A program made the translations under genes and the position numbers. A stretch of DNA of 16,830 bases from Methanomicrobiales archaeon (GTDB lineage Archaea; Halobacteriota; Methanomicrobia; Methanomicrobiales; Methanoculleaceae): the NCBI GenBank assembly GCA_012521035.1, contig JAAYND010000074.1, forward strand, positions 1-16,830. The letters run 5' to 3'. A model generated the notes under the pieces. That model did no database searches. It saw only the letters and a list, made by a program, of their open reading frames with translations, and had not been told where the DNA came from. Of this stretch, positions 1 to 7,422 are shown piece after piece (position 1 is the first letter of the stretch; each line of letters starts with the position of its first letter).

Positions 1-2224
1 CTCCAGCCTTTGCGTCACGGTGCATCTCGTGCAGGGTAGCTTCCAGCGTCGCCTTCTCCCCGGTGAGCACCTCGATACGCTTTGAAAACTCATCGATGAG
101 CATCCGGTAGCGCGCAACCTGTTCATCGATAGCGCTCCGCTCCGTCCGCTTCACTTCCGATGCCTCAGCAAAGCGACCGATGGATGCACCGATCTCCGCC
201 GCCTCGGCCTCAAGACCCGCGATCGTTGCACGGATCCGCGTGATCTCATCATCGACGGCCACCCCGAATCCCCGGACCTTCTTCTTCTGCACGCCGCCCG
301 TCATGGCGCCGCTCCTCTCGACGAAGTCTCCATCCAGGGTGACCATCCTGTACCGCCCCATCAGGCGCCGCGCCCGGTCAAGGGTATCCACCACAACCGT
401 CGCGCCGAAGACAACCCGGAACGCACGCTCAAACGCCGGGTCGAACTCGAGGAGGTCGACAGCGTAGCCAACGATACCCGGATCCGCCTCCAGCGGCTGG
501 AGGATGGGGGGCCGGAGTTTGTTGAGCGGCAGGAACGTGACCCGGCCGAGACGGTTCTCCTTCAGGTAGCGGATCGCGTCAGACGCAACCCCATCACTAT
601 CGACGACAACCCAGAGGAGACGGCCCATTGCCGCGATATCGAGCGCGGTCGCATACTCAGGCGGCGCCCGCCCGAGCCGGGCGACGGTGCCATGCACGCC
701 CTCCATACCGAGGACGAACTCCATCGCCCGCCCCCCGGCATCGCCATGGGCCTGTTGCTGCGCCTCAAGGCGCATCAATTCCTGCTCGTTCTCCCGGATC
801 TCCTTCTGCAGGCGGTCGAGGGCCGACCGCCGTGAAAAAAGCGTGCTCTCGGCATCGGAGAGGTCCCGCTCGATCTCGCGCTTCTTTGCCTCACAGTCAG
901 CAGCAGAGGTCGAGTACTCAGCGACCTGCTCCTGCTTGTTCGCCAGTTCCTCGTCGATCTGGCGGATGCGCGCCTCCAGGCGTTCCCGCTCCGATGTCCG
1001 CATGCGGCTCTTCTCGATGAAGATATCCTGCTCACGGAGGATCTTCGCCCGGAGCTCCTTCTTGCCCTCGAGATCCTGCAACCGCGCGAAGAGCTGATCC
1101 TTCAATCCCTCGACCTCCTCGCTCTCGCCGGCTATACGCTCCTCGATCGCCTCCATCTGCTCACGCTGGGCTGAGAGCTCCATCGCCATATTCGCGCGAT
1201 CGATCGAGAGGTTGCGGATCTCGCCGGCGCACTCCTCGACCTTCGCCCCGGCGCGCCGACTGTCCATATAGACACGCTGGATCGCCTCCAGGTTCTCGTC
1301 CCGGCTGGCCGCGAGACGCTCGATGGTCTTCCCGGCGATCTTGATCCCGCCCCGCGCCTCCTCAAGCCTCCCGACGAGGTCGAGGTACTCGGGGCCGCTC
1401 TTCTGGCCGATCTCATCATCGACCGCACGCAGGCGCTCACGCGCCTCTTCGAGTCGCGTTCTGGAAGCCCCTGCCTCACCGGTGATGCGCGCAATCTCAG
1501 CCTGCTGATCGCGCATCAGGTCATGGAGTGTGCCGATCTCCCGCTCTTTCTGCCTGACAAGCGCCGCACCCCGGCACCGCCCGAGATGCTCCAGCTGCTC
1601 CTGCCACCGCCGGTACTCGATCGCCTGCTCTCGCTCGTGCTGGAGCGCATCAAGCCGCGCAGTGAGCTCACCGAGGAGGATCTCCTCGCGCTCGATCCGC
1701 TCCCGCACCACCTCAAGCTCCGAGAGGGCCTGCTCGCGCTTACTGTCAAACTCGGCAACACCCGCGATCTCGTCGATGATCTTGCGCCGTTCGCCATCGC
1801 TCATCTCCATGATCCGGGTGATATCACCCTGCATCACGACGTTGTATCCCTCGGGCTTGACCCCGAGCTTCGCCAGGAACTCGATGACGTCGCTCTGCTT
1901 GCAGAGGCGGCCGTTTAAGTAATTGTAGCTGTAGTACCCGGCCGGCGTCCGCTTGATCCGGCGACGGATCGTCGTGCCATCCGAGAACGTAACCCCCACC
2001 TCGGCGGTGTTCTTCCCGGTGTTGACGTTGATGAGGTCGGTCAGCTTCTCGGCCCGGAGCCCCCGCGCACCCGAGAGGGCCAGGACGAAGAGGATGCTAT
2101 CGATGATGTTACTCTTTCCTGAACCATTCGGGCCGGATATGACAGTAAATCCTTCAAAAAATGGGATTTTTGTCTTTCTCGCGAAAGACTTGAAGTTGTC
2201 GATCTCAAGGTGCGTGATATACAA
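1..2224 (-). CDS. smc: Chromosome segregation protein SMC (5' part; 3' end outside window)
   Basis: ATPase that organises and segregates the chromosome. I translated it by hand from the minus strand; 741 codons lie in the window without a stop. The TTG start at 2224 gives MYITHLEIDNFKSF, the usual SMC N-terminus, with a GGGGAG ribosome site about 8 nt upstream. The Walker A motif GPNGSGKSN is at residues 31-39, and the Q-loop region VMQGDITRIMEM begins near residue 130. A long coiled coil follows (about 165-490). The hinge lies at about 500-640 (VLGMEGVHGTVARLG near 505, GAMTGG near 640), then the returning coiled coil begins. The frame was checked at residues 131, 507 and 641 and at the window edge and is intact. 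SMC proteins are about 1150-1200 residues, so the C-terminal signature, Walker B and probably scpA/scpB lie beyond the edge. It starts 17 nt after the upstream coiled-coil gene, so the two are probably cotranscribed. Confidence 0.96.
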   Translation of the reverse strand, partial: MYITHLEIDNFKSFARKTKIPFFEGFTVISGPNGSGKSNIIDSILFVLALSGARGLRAEKLTDLINVNTGKNTAEVGVTFSDGTTIRRRIKRTPAGYYSYNYLNGRLCKQSDVIEFLAKLGVKPEGYNVVMQGDITRIMEMSDGERRKIIDEIAGVAEFDSKREQALSELEVVRERIEREEILLGELTARLDALQHEREQAIEYRRWQEQLEHLGRCRGAALVRQKEREIGTLHDLMRDQQAEIARITGEAGASRTRLEEARERLRAVDDEIGQKSGPEYLDLVGRLEEARGGIKIAGKTIERLAASRDENLEAIQRVYMDSRRAGAKVEECAGEIRNLSIDRANMAMELSAQREQMEAIEERIAGESEEVEGLKDQLFARLQDLEGKKELRAKILREQDIFIEKSRMRTSERERLEARIRQIDEELANKQEQVAEYSTSAADCEAKKREIERDLSDAESTLFSRRSALDRLQKEIRENEQELMRLEAQQQAHGDAGGRAMEFVLGMEGVHGTVARLGRAPPEYATALDIAAMGRLLWVVVDSDGVASDAIRYLKENRLGRVTFLPLNKLRPPILQPLEADPGIVGYAVDLLEFDPAFERAFRVVFGATVVVDTLDRARRLMGRYRMVTLDGDFVERSGAMTGGVQKKKVRGFGVAVDDEITRIRATIAGLEAEAAEIGASIGRFAEASEVKRTERSAIDEQVARYRMLIDEFSKRIEVLTGEKATLEATLHEMHRDAKAG

Positions 2225-2241
2225 AGATCAGGCTCCCCTTG

Positions 2242-2820
2242 CTACCGGTCAAGATCGAGCGTGTCACCCTCTTCCGCCTGGATGACATCTCCTACCTTAC
2301 GCTTCTTCTGTTCCACAAACAGGGTTCGCTCTGACTTCCTGCCGCCCCGGCCCTTCATCGGCGCATTCTCAAATTTCGTGCTGGCAACGATGTACTCCGT
2401 GGATCTCCTCGGTTCCGGCTTCAGCGTCCCGTCGTTCTGCATGATGAGGTCCATCTCTCCTTCTTCAACGGCGGGTTCTGGGGGCCGGGGAGATGGTCGG
2501 GCGCGCGGTTCGGCGCCGGCCCGGGGTTCAGCCCGGACTGTGGCCCCCGCTCTCCTCTCTTCGATCACCACCGGCTTTTTCTTACGCTCCTCAACATCCC
2601 GGCAGAGATTCATGGTCACCGTTTTGAGATCCAGAACCTCCGCAGTCAGACCCCTCACCAGGGCCTCAAGCTCCCGCACCTTCAGCTCAAGGTCGCGCAC
2701 GCGCTTATCCTCTACCTCAGACTCCACCGGCCGCTCGGTTTCAACCATAGTCTCCATCTCCTTCTCGCGCTCCGCGAGTTCCCGCTCGAGAAATCGTATT
2801 CTTGCATCCTTTTTTGCCAT
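2242..2820 (-). CDS. Small coiled-coil protein encoded directly upstream of smc
   Basis: 192 residues, not assigned to a family with confidence. The ATG at 2820 (MAKKDARIRFLE) is preceded by GAGGGAGATT, a good ribosome site; a longer reading from TTG at 2832 would swallow that site. Residues about 5-85 are charged, heptad-like helix with two segments split by a short break, predicted coiled coil. Residues about 90-120 form a Pro/Arg/Ala-rich flexible linker. The C-terminal 70 residues hold a compact basic segment (STEYIVASTKFENAP, then GRGGRKSERT) and an acidic tail ending DTLDLDR. There is no signal peptide or membrane segment. The stop lies 17 nt before the smc start on the same strand, so a role with SMC is a reasonable guess from position and coiled-coil content only. 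Confidence 0.85.
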   Translation of the reverse strand: MAKKDARIRFLERELAEREKEMETMVETERPVESEVEDKRVRDLELKVRELEALVRGLTAEVLDLKTVTMNLCRDVEERKKKPVVIEERRAGATVRAEPRAGAEPRARPSPRPPEPAVEEGEMDLIMQNDGTLKPEPRRSTEYIVASTKFENAPMKGRGGRKSERTLFVEQKKRKVGDVIQAEEGDTLDLDR

Positions 2821-2841
2821 AATCTCCCTCAAATAAATCCA

Positions 2842-2867
2842 TGATATATTAACGTAATAATATTACT
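2842..2867 (-). promoter_or_regulatory. AT-rich promoter region of the coiled-coil/smc operon with a 13-nt palindrome
   Basis: Read on the minus strand, two TATA-like stretches precede the ATG at 2820: TAATATTA inside 2854-2866 and TTAATATAT at about 2843-2851. The first would start transcription about 14 nt before the ATG and keep the ribosome site in the leader; the second would give a leaderless message. The segment 2854-2866 (GTAATA-A-TATTAC) is a perfect inverted repeat and could be an operator, or may just reflect the AT-richness. The spacing argument is inference. Confidence 0.4.
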
Positions 2868-3009
2868 ATGCTCTTCTCAAATGAAGAATTATTACTTTTT
2901 ATCCGGCATCGAAGGAAACACAGGATAGCAGGTACATCAAAACCACCGTCATATCAGGCCCGCTGAGACATGATCGAACGGGTGGGCCACCACAAATCCT
3001 GCAAAAGAA

Positions 3010-3018
3010 AGAATATTA
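3010..3018 (+). promoter_or_regulatory. Probable TATA box of the glyA operon
   Basis: AGAATATTA is centred about 30 nt before the glyA ATG at 3044. With the usual archaeal TATA-to-start distance of 26-28 nt, transcription would begin at about 3040-3042, so the mRNA would be nearly leaderless. This agrees with the absence of a ribosome site at a normal distance; the nearest purine-rich CGGAG is 14 nt away. A 11-nt palindrome GGTGGGCCACC lies upstream at 2981-2991 and could be an operator. Confidence 0.45.
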
Positions 3019-3043
3019 CCTCCCCGGAGCAACCATTTTCTGC

Positions 3044-4315
3044 ATGTCTAGTCTGGCAAACTTCGATCCTGAGATCGCCGGCCTCATCGAGGAAGAGCGC
3101 CTGCGTCAGGTCAATGGGTTAGAATTGATCGCCTCCGAGAACGTCGTCAGTAAGGCTGTTCTTGAGGCGACGGGCTCCATAATGACCAATAAATACGCCG
3201 AGGGCTACCCCGGTAAACGCTACTACGGAGGTTGCGAGTTTCACGATCTCGTGGAAAACCTGGCACGCGACCGCCTCTGTGAACTCTTTGGAGCGGAACA
3301 CGCAAACGTCCAGCCGCACTCGGGAAGCCAGGCAAATCAGGCGGTATACTTCGCGTACCTGAACTACAAGGACAAGATATTGAGCCAGAGCCTCACGCAG
3401 GGAGGCCACCTCTCCCACGGCTCACCGGTCAACATCACCGGACGCTGGTACTCCATATTCCACTACGGCGTCGATTCTGAGACAGAGACGCTCGACTACG
3501 CGGCTATCGAAGATATCGCCCGGATCGCAAAACCCCAGATGATCGTCTGCGGTGCAAGCGCCTACCCTCGCGAGATCGACTTTAAGGCGTTCCAGGAGAT
3601 CGCTGATACCGTCGGCGCGCGGTGCATGGCCGATATCGCCCATATCGCCGGACTCTGCGCGACAGGGCACCACAACTCGCCGGTCGGCGTCGTCGATATC
3701 GTGACGACGACGACCCACAAGACACTACGGGGCCCCCGTGGCGGCGCCATCATGTGCAGCAAGGAGGATGCGACCGCGATCGATAAATCCATATTCCCGG
3801 GTATGCAGGGCGGCCCGCTGATGCACATCATCACCGCAAAGGCGGTCTGCTTCAAGGAGGCGCTCACCCCCGCCTACAAAGATTACTGCGGACAGATCGT
3901 CAGGAACGCGCGCACAATGGCGAAGGTTCTCGCGGAGGAGGGGCTTGACCTCGTCTCCGGCGGCACCGACAATCACCTGATCCTGCTCGACCTGACCGGT
4001 GTCTCCACAAACCACGAGCACCTCACCGGCCTTGCGGCCGAGACCGCGCTCGGCGAGGCGGGCATCACCGTGAACAAGAACACCATCCCCCGCGAGCAGC
4101 TCAGCCCCTTCGTGACGAGCGGACTGCGTATCGGCACGCCGGCGGTCACATCCCGGGGCATGAAGGAAGAAGAGATGAAACAGATCGGTTACTGGATCGC
4201 CCGGGTCGTAAAGGATGTCGCGAAGGACCGGACCTCAAAGAAGGCGATCACCGAGGTGAGAGAAGAGGTTATTGCTCTCGCGAGTAAGTATCCTCTCTAT
4301 CCTGAAGTGTCATGA
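3044..4315 (+). CDS. glyA: Serine hydroxymethyltransferase
   Basis: PLP-dependent cytosolic enzyme that interconverts serine and glycine while moving a C1 unit to or from a tetrahydropterin. The 423 residues match the family's full length. Visible landmarks are LIASENVVS (28-36), the Tyr-rich EGYPGKRYYGG (53-63), HSGSQAN (92-98), DIAHIAGL with Asp197 and His200 (197-204), and TTTTHKTLRGPRGG, in which Lys226 is the expected Schiff-base lysine. Arg362 in LRIGTPAVTSRG is the expected substrate carboxylate-binding residue. All key residues are present. The last bases form ATGA with the folD start, so translation is coupled. In methanogens this enzyme may use tetrahydrofolate (as in Methanosarcina barkeri) or tetrahydromethanopterin; the adjacent folD argues for folate, but the sequence does not settle it. 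Confidence 0.97.
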   Translation: MSSLANFDPEIAGLIEEERLRQVNGLELIASENVVSKAVLEATGSIMTNKYAEGYPGKRYYGGCEFHDLVENLARDRLCELFGAEHANVQPHSGSQANQAVYFAYLNYKDKILSQSLTQGGHLSHGSPVNITGRWYSIFHYGVDSETETLDYAAIEDIARIAKPQMIVCGASAYPREIDFKAFQEIADTVGARCMADIAHIAGLCATGHHNSPVGVVDIVTTTTHKTLRGPRGGAIMCSKEDATAIDKSIFPGMQGGPLMHIITAKAVCFKEALTPAYKDYCGQIVRNARTMAKVLAEEGLDLVSGGTDNHLILLDLTGVSTNHEHLTGLAAETALGEAGITVNKNTIPREQLSPFVTSGLRIGTPAVTSRGMKEEEMKQIGYWIARVVKDVAKDRTSKKAITEVREEVIALASKYPLYPEVS

Positions 4316-5163
4316 TACTCAACGGTAAAGCAACCTCAGAAAAGAGGCTTGAGATCCTCAAGGAGAGGATAGAGGAGTCCGGGCTCTACCCGCGCCTTGC
4401 GACGGTCATCGTGGGCGAAGATCCGGCATCAAAGCTCTACGTCCGCATGAAGCACCGGGCCTGCGAGCGCGTCGGGATCGGGTCTATCGGCGTCGAACTC
4501 CCGGAGGATACCACCACGAAGGAGGTGCTTGATGCGGTAGGGCGCCTCAACAACGACACCGATATCAACGGCATCCTCGTCCAGCTCCCGCTACCGGCAC
4601 ACGTGGATACCACCCGCGTCATCGATGCGGTCGCGCCCGGAAAGGATGTTGATGGGTTCCACCCCTATAACCTCGGGAGGCTCCTCGCCGGGGATCCGGT
4701 CTTCGCTCCCTGCACGCCGCAGGGGATCATGACGATCCTTGAGGAGTACGGGATCCCGGTCAGTGGAGCACGCGCGGTCGTCGTCGGCCGGAGCATCGAT
4801 GTGGGGAGACCCATGGCCGCCCTGCTCCTCAACGCCGATGCGACCGTCACCATCTGTCACTCAAGGACGAAGAACCTTGAGGAAGAGATGAGGAACGCCG
4901 ATATCCTCATCAGCGCGGTCGGGAGATTGAAGTTTGTCAGGCCGGAGATGGTGAAGGCCGGAGCGACCGTCATCGATGTCGGGATCAACTACGACGACCA
5001 GGGCAAACTCCATGGCGACGTTGACTTCGAGGGCGTGAGCGAGCGCGCGGGAGCGATAACCCCGGTCCCCGGCGGCGTCGGTCCCATGACGATCGCGACG
5101 CTTATGGAGAACACCTTCAAGGCAGCCAGGCTTGAGGCATGCTACAACGGCACTGTGCTGTAG
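4312..5163 (+). CDS. folD: Bifunctional methylenetetrahydrofolate dehydrogenase/methenyltetrahydrofolate cyclohydrolase
   Basis: Interconverts 5,10-methylene-, methenyl- and 10-formyl-tetrahydrofolate with NAD(P). The 283 residues are of normal length. Catalytic Tyr43 and Lys47 are seen in KLYVRMKHRA, the substrate-binding NGILVQLPLP lies at 87-96, KDVDGFHP at 111-118, the Rossmann signature VGRSIDVGRP at 158-167, and the C-terminal PVPGGVGPMT at 251-260. In bacteria the signature usually reads VGRSNIVGxP, so the Ile-Asp pair is a mild variant. It overlaps glyA by 4 nt and the downstream DHPS-like gene by 25 nt, showing one transcription unit. Methanogens making C1 units through the methanopterin route do not need FolD, so its presence points to a separate folate-type pathway for biosynthesis. 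Confidence 0.96.
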   Translation: MILNGKATSEKRLEILKERIEESGLYPRLATVIVGEDPASKLYVRMKHRACERVGIGSIGVELPEDTTTKEVLDAVGRLNNDTDINGILVQLPLPAHVDTTRVIDAVAPGKDVDGFHPYNLGRLLAGDPVFAPCTPQGIMTILEEYGIPVSGARAVVVGRSIDVGRPMAALLLNADATVTICHSRTKNLEEEMRNADILISAVGRLKFVRPEMVKAGATVIDVGINYDDQGKLHGDVDFEGVSERAGAITPVPGGVGPMTIATLMENTFKAARLEACYNGTVL

Positions 5164-5954
5164 GCCCCCTCAGGATCGGCGGCGGCGCTCCGGTTCGCCT
5201 GATGGGCGTCATCAACTCGAGCCCCGAGTCGTTCTACCAGGGCTCCTACACCCCGACCGGGAAGATATATGACCGCGTCCTCGCCATGCAGGAGGCGGGG
5301 GCCGATATGATCGATATCGGGGCGCGGAGCACGGCTCCGGGATCGGTCCCGATCAGCGTCGCTGAAGAGGTACAGCGGGTGGATGCGGCGCTCTCGGAGC
5401 TCGACGGGACAGGGGTCATCCTCTCGGTGGACACCCGCCACCCGGAAGTGCTCGATGTCTGCCTCCGCCACGATGTCCACGCGGTGAACGATATATCCGG
5501 ACTCACCGATGAGCGCTACGCACGGGCGGTCGCAGACTCCGGGTTATCGGCATTTGTGATGGCGAGCTGCTTTGAACCGGGTGATGCTGCCGGGCTTGTC
5601 AGGACACTCGCAGCACTTGAGACGGTCGTGGCGCGGTGTGCGCGCTTTGGAATTGATGAATACGTCCTCGACCCCGCCATAGGGAGATGGACCCCGGAGC
5701 GGACGGATGAGGATGACTGGGAACTCTGCCGGAACTTCGAGGCGTTCCTGACCTTCGGCCGACCGGTGCTCGCCGCGGTCTCCCGGAAGACCTTCATCGG
5801 AGACCTGCTCGGGAGAGAACCGGAAGGGAGGCTCGCGGGAACCCTGGCACTCACCATGGACCTGGTCAGGCAGGGAGCGGCGGTAGTGAGGTGTCACGAC
5901 GTCGCCGAGACCGCTGACCTGCTCCGGGTATATGAGAAGATGAGAGAGATATGA
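5139..5954 (+). CDS. Dihydropteroate synthase-like pterin-binding protein
   Basis: TIM-barrel pterin-binding enzyme, expected to condense hydroxymethyldihydropterin diphosphate with an arylamine: p-aminobenzoate for folate, or the ribofuranosyl-aniline precursor for methanopterin. The 271 residues are close to E. coli FolP (282). Motifs in order are LMGVINSSPESFY (21-33), AGADMIDIGARSTAPG (53-68), LSVDTRHPEVLD (95-106), VNDISGL (116-122), LDPAIG (177-182), VSRKTFIGDLLG (214-225) and VVRCHDVAET (249-258). Lys217, Arg251 and His253 fit the conserved C-terminal residues. Compared with bacterial FolP, it lacks the Arg in the STRPG loop, has MASCFEPGD where MHxxG is usual, and has DPAIGRW instead of DPGIGFGK. 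The start at 5139 lies inside folD, with GAGG only 1 nt upstream, so coupling is likely; ATG 5202 would cut into the first strand. Substrate cannot be told from sequence. Confidence 0.85.
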   Translation: MLQRHCAVGPLRIGGGAPVRLMGVINSSPESFYQGSYTPTGKIYDRVLAMQEAGADMIDIGARSTAPGSVPISVAEEVQRVDAALSELDGTGVILSVDTRHPEVLDVCLRHDVHAVNDISGLTDERYARAVADSGLSAFVMASCFEPGDAAGLVRTLAALETVVARCARFGIDEYVLDPAIGRWTPERTDEDDWELCRNFEAFLTFGRPVLAAVSRKTFIGDLLGREPEGRLAGTLALTMDLVRQGAAVVRCHDVAETADLLRVYEKMREI

Positions 5955-6757
5955 CAGGATTATCGTATTCGGTCTGCGGCCTTGTAACCCCCCTCGTCCG
6001 TGTCGGCGACGATATGACGGCGCATATCCTCGACGCCGCAGAGCGTTCCGGGTGCGGAGGACTGAAGACCGGGGATGTCCTGGTCGTCGCTGAATCGGCC
6101 CTTGCCACCGCCGAAGGAAGGATCGCGCACCTCGAGGATATCGAACCCACCCCTGAAGCCCTCCGGCTCGCCGGGGAGTACGGGATGGACCCCCGCCTGG
6201 TCGAGGTGGTGCTCCGGGAGAGCGATCAGGTCGTCGGCGGCATACCAGGGTTCCTGCTCTGCATGAAAGGCGGGACACTCCTCCCGAACGCAGGTATCGA
6301 TGCTTCAAATGCTCCGTTCGGCTCCGTCGTCCTGCTCCCGGTGGATCCGGATGCATCCGCCGCGCGGATACGTGCCCGGATCGCAGAGCGGACGGGGGCG
6401 GATGTCGGGGTCATCATAGCAGATTCGAGGACGCATGCGATGCGCCTCGGGTGTAGCGGGGTCGCTATCGGGTGTTCAGGCATCCCCTCGGTGCTCGATG
6501 AACGGGGAAAGCAGGACCTCTTCGGCCGCGAACTCGAGGTCACCAAGCGGGCGGCGGCTGACTGTATCGCGTCAGCCGCCGAACTCGTGATGGGGGAGGC
6601 AGATGAGTGTGTCCCCGCGGTCATCGTCCGGGGGACGGGTCTTCCCATCGGCGATTACGACGGGGTCGATACCATCGATGCTTCAGAGTGTCTCTTCATG
6701 GGCGTCGCGCTGCACACCGACCCGTCCCTTCTCGTCGATAGCAAGGGTAAACCCTGA
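5951..6757 (+). CDS. Coenzyme F420-0:L-glutamate ligase family protein (CofE or a folate-type paralogue)
   Basis: Family of GTP-dependent ligases that add gamma-linked glutamates to F420-0. The 268 residues are near the normal length of about 250. The hallmark NAGIDASN is at 113-120, LLPVDPDASA at 128-137, DVGVIIADSR at 151-160, SGVAIGCSGI at 169-178, GKQDLFGRELEVT at 186-198, ASAAELVMGEADE at 207-219 and VIVRGTG at 224-230. Where CofE enzymes usually have DSxGRPxRxG this protein has DSRTHAMRLG (158-167), which suggests a paralogous subfamily. It starts in an ATGA overlap with the DHPS-like stop, preceded by GAGAG. The 3' end overlaps cofC on the other strand by 75 nt. Neighbouring cofC favours an F420 role; the operon with glyA, folD and the DHPS-like gene favours glutamylation of a pterin. 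I therefore give no gene symbol. Confidence 0.88.
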   Translation: MTGLSYSVCGLVTPLVRVGDDMTAHILDAAERSGCGGLKTGDVLVVAESALATAEGRIAHLEDIEPTPEALRLAGEYGMDPRLVEVVLRESDQVVGGIPGFLLCMKGGTLLPNAGIDASNAPFGSVVLLPVDPDASAARIRARIAERTGADVGVIIADSRTHAMRLGCSGVAIGCSGIPSVLDERGKQDLFGRELEVTKRAAADCIASAAELVMGEADECVPAVIVRGTGLPIGDYDGVDTIDASECLFMGVALHTDPSLLVDSKGKP

Positions 6758-7330
6758 GTTCTCCAGGAACTCCCTGCTCCTCCTCCCCCTACCGTGGATG
6801 AGGATCTCGACGAGGTCTTCCTTCTCATCGATGTCTGTCGACATCCGGAACGAGTCAATGATATCAACCGAAAAACCACACTCCTCTGCTATCGCCATGT
6901 GATCGAGGAAGCTTGCGCCGTAAAAATCGGCGCGGAAGCACCGGGGGTTCTTCAGGAAGATGATGTTCGTCCCCCCGCCCCGGCCCGGCACGATGGCCAT
7001 ATCCTTCTCGGTCCGGATCAACCGCTGGATATCCCCGGCGGTCACCAGGGGGAGGTCAGCCATGATGATGAGCGCAGGGCAGCGGAACTGCCCGAGCGCC
7101 CAGTTGATCGCCTCGTTTAAGGGTTCGGTTCGGACGGCGATGAGCGCATCCTCATGGCTGAAGGGGTGTGTGCAGAGCAGTGTAGCGCTACACCCGGACT
7201 TCAGCACAGAGGCTATCACATCATTTAACATCGTCCGGGCGAACGCCTCCCGCTCCTCCTGGCTGAGGATGCACGAAAGGCGTGTTTTGGGATTTACGGG
7301 CTTAAAGGGGATAAGCGCGTGAAAATACAT
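6683..7330 (-). CDS. cofC: 2-phospho-L-lactate guanylyltransferase
   Basis: Makes the GDP-like activated lactyl donor from 2-phospholactate and GTP for coenzyme F420 synthesis; CofD then transfers it to Fo. The 215 residues are normal length with a nucleotidyltransferase (GT-A-like) fold. Motifs visible are LIPFKPVNPKTRLS (6-19, nucleotide-binding loop), MADLPLV (90-96, with the metal-binding Asp), PGRGGGTNIIFLKNP (115-129) and STDIDEKEDL (164-173). The start ATG at 7330 has no ribosome site; the gene lies 92 nt after cfbD on the same strand and may be cotranscribed with it. Its last 25 codons lie opposite the end of the cofE-family gene, an unusually long convergent overlap in which both readings keep sensible protein sequence. 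Confidence 0.92.
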   Translation of the reverse strand: MYFHALIPFKPVNPKTRLSCILSQEEREAFARTMLNDVIASVLKSGCSATLLCTHPFSHEDALIAVRTEPLNEAINWALGQFRCPALIIMADLPLVTAGDIQRLIRTEKDMAIVPGRGGGTNIIFLKNPRCFRADFYGASFLDHMAIAEECGFSVDIIDSFRMSTDIDEKEDLVEILIHGRGRRSREFLENSGFTLAIDEKGRVGVQRDAHEETL

Positions 7331-7422
7331 TATGAAACGGTTGTCGGGGCAGCGTCAAAAAGGCATCGGTGAATTACCTTCTCGTCCATGCAAGAAGGCC
7401 CTCTTTGACTGTTCCGGCGCAG

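Noticed and set aside
5544..6356. 270-codon open frame on the minus strand
   Set aside because: It crosses two well-supported genes of the overlapping operon and is Arg-rich without motifs.
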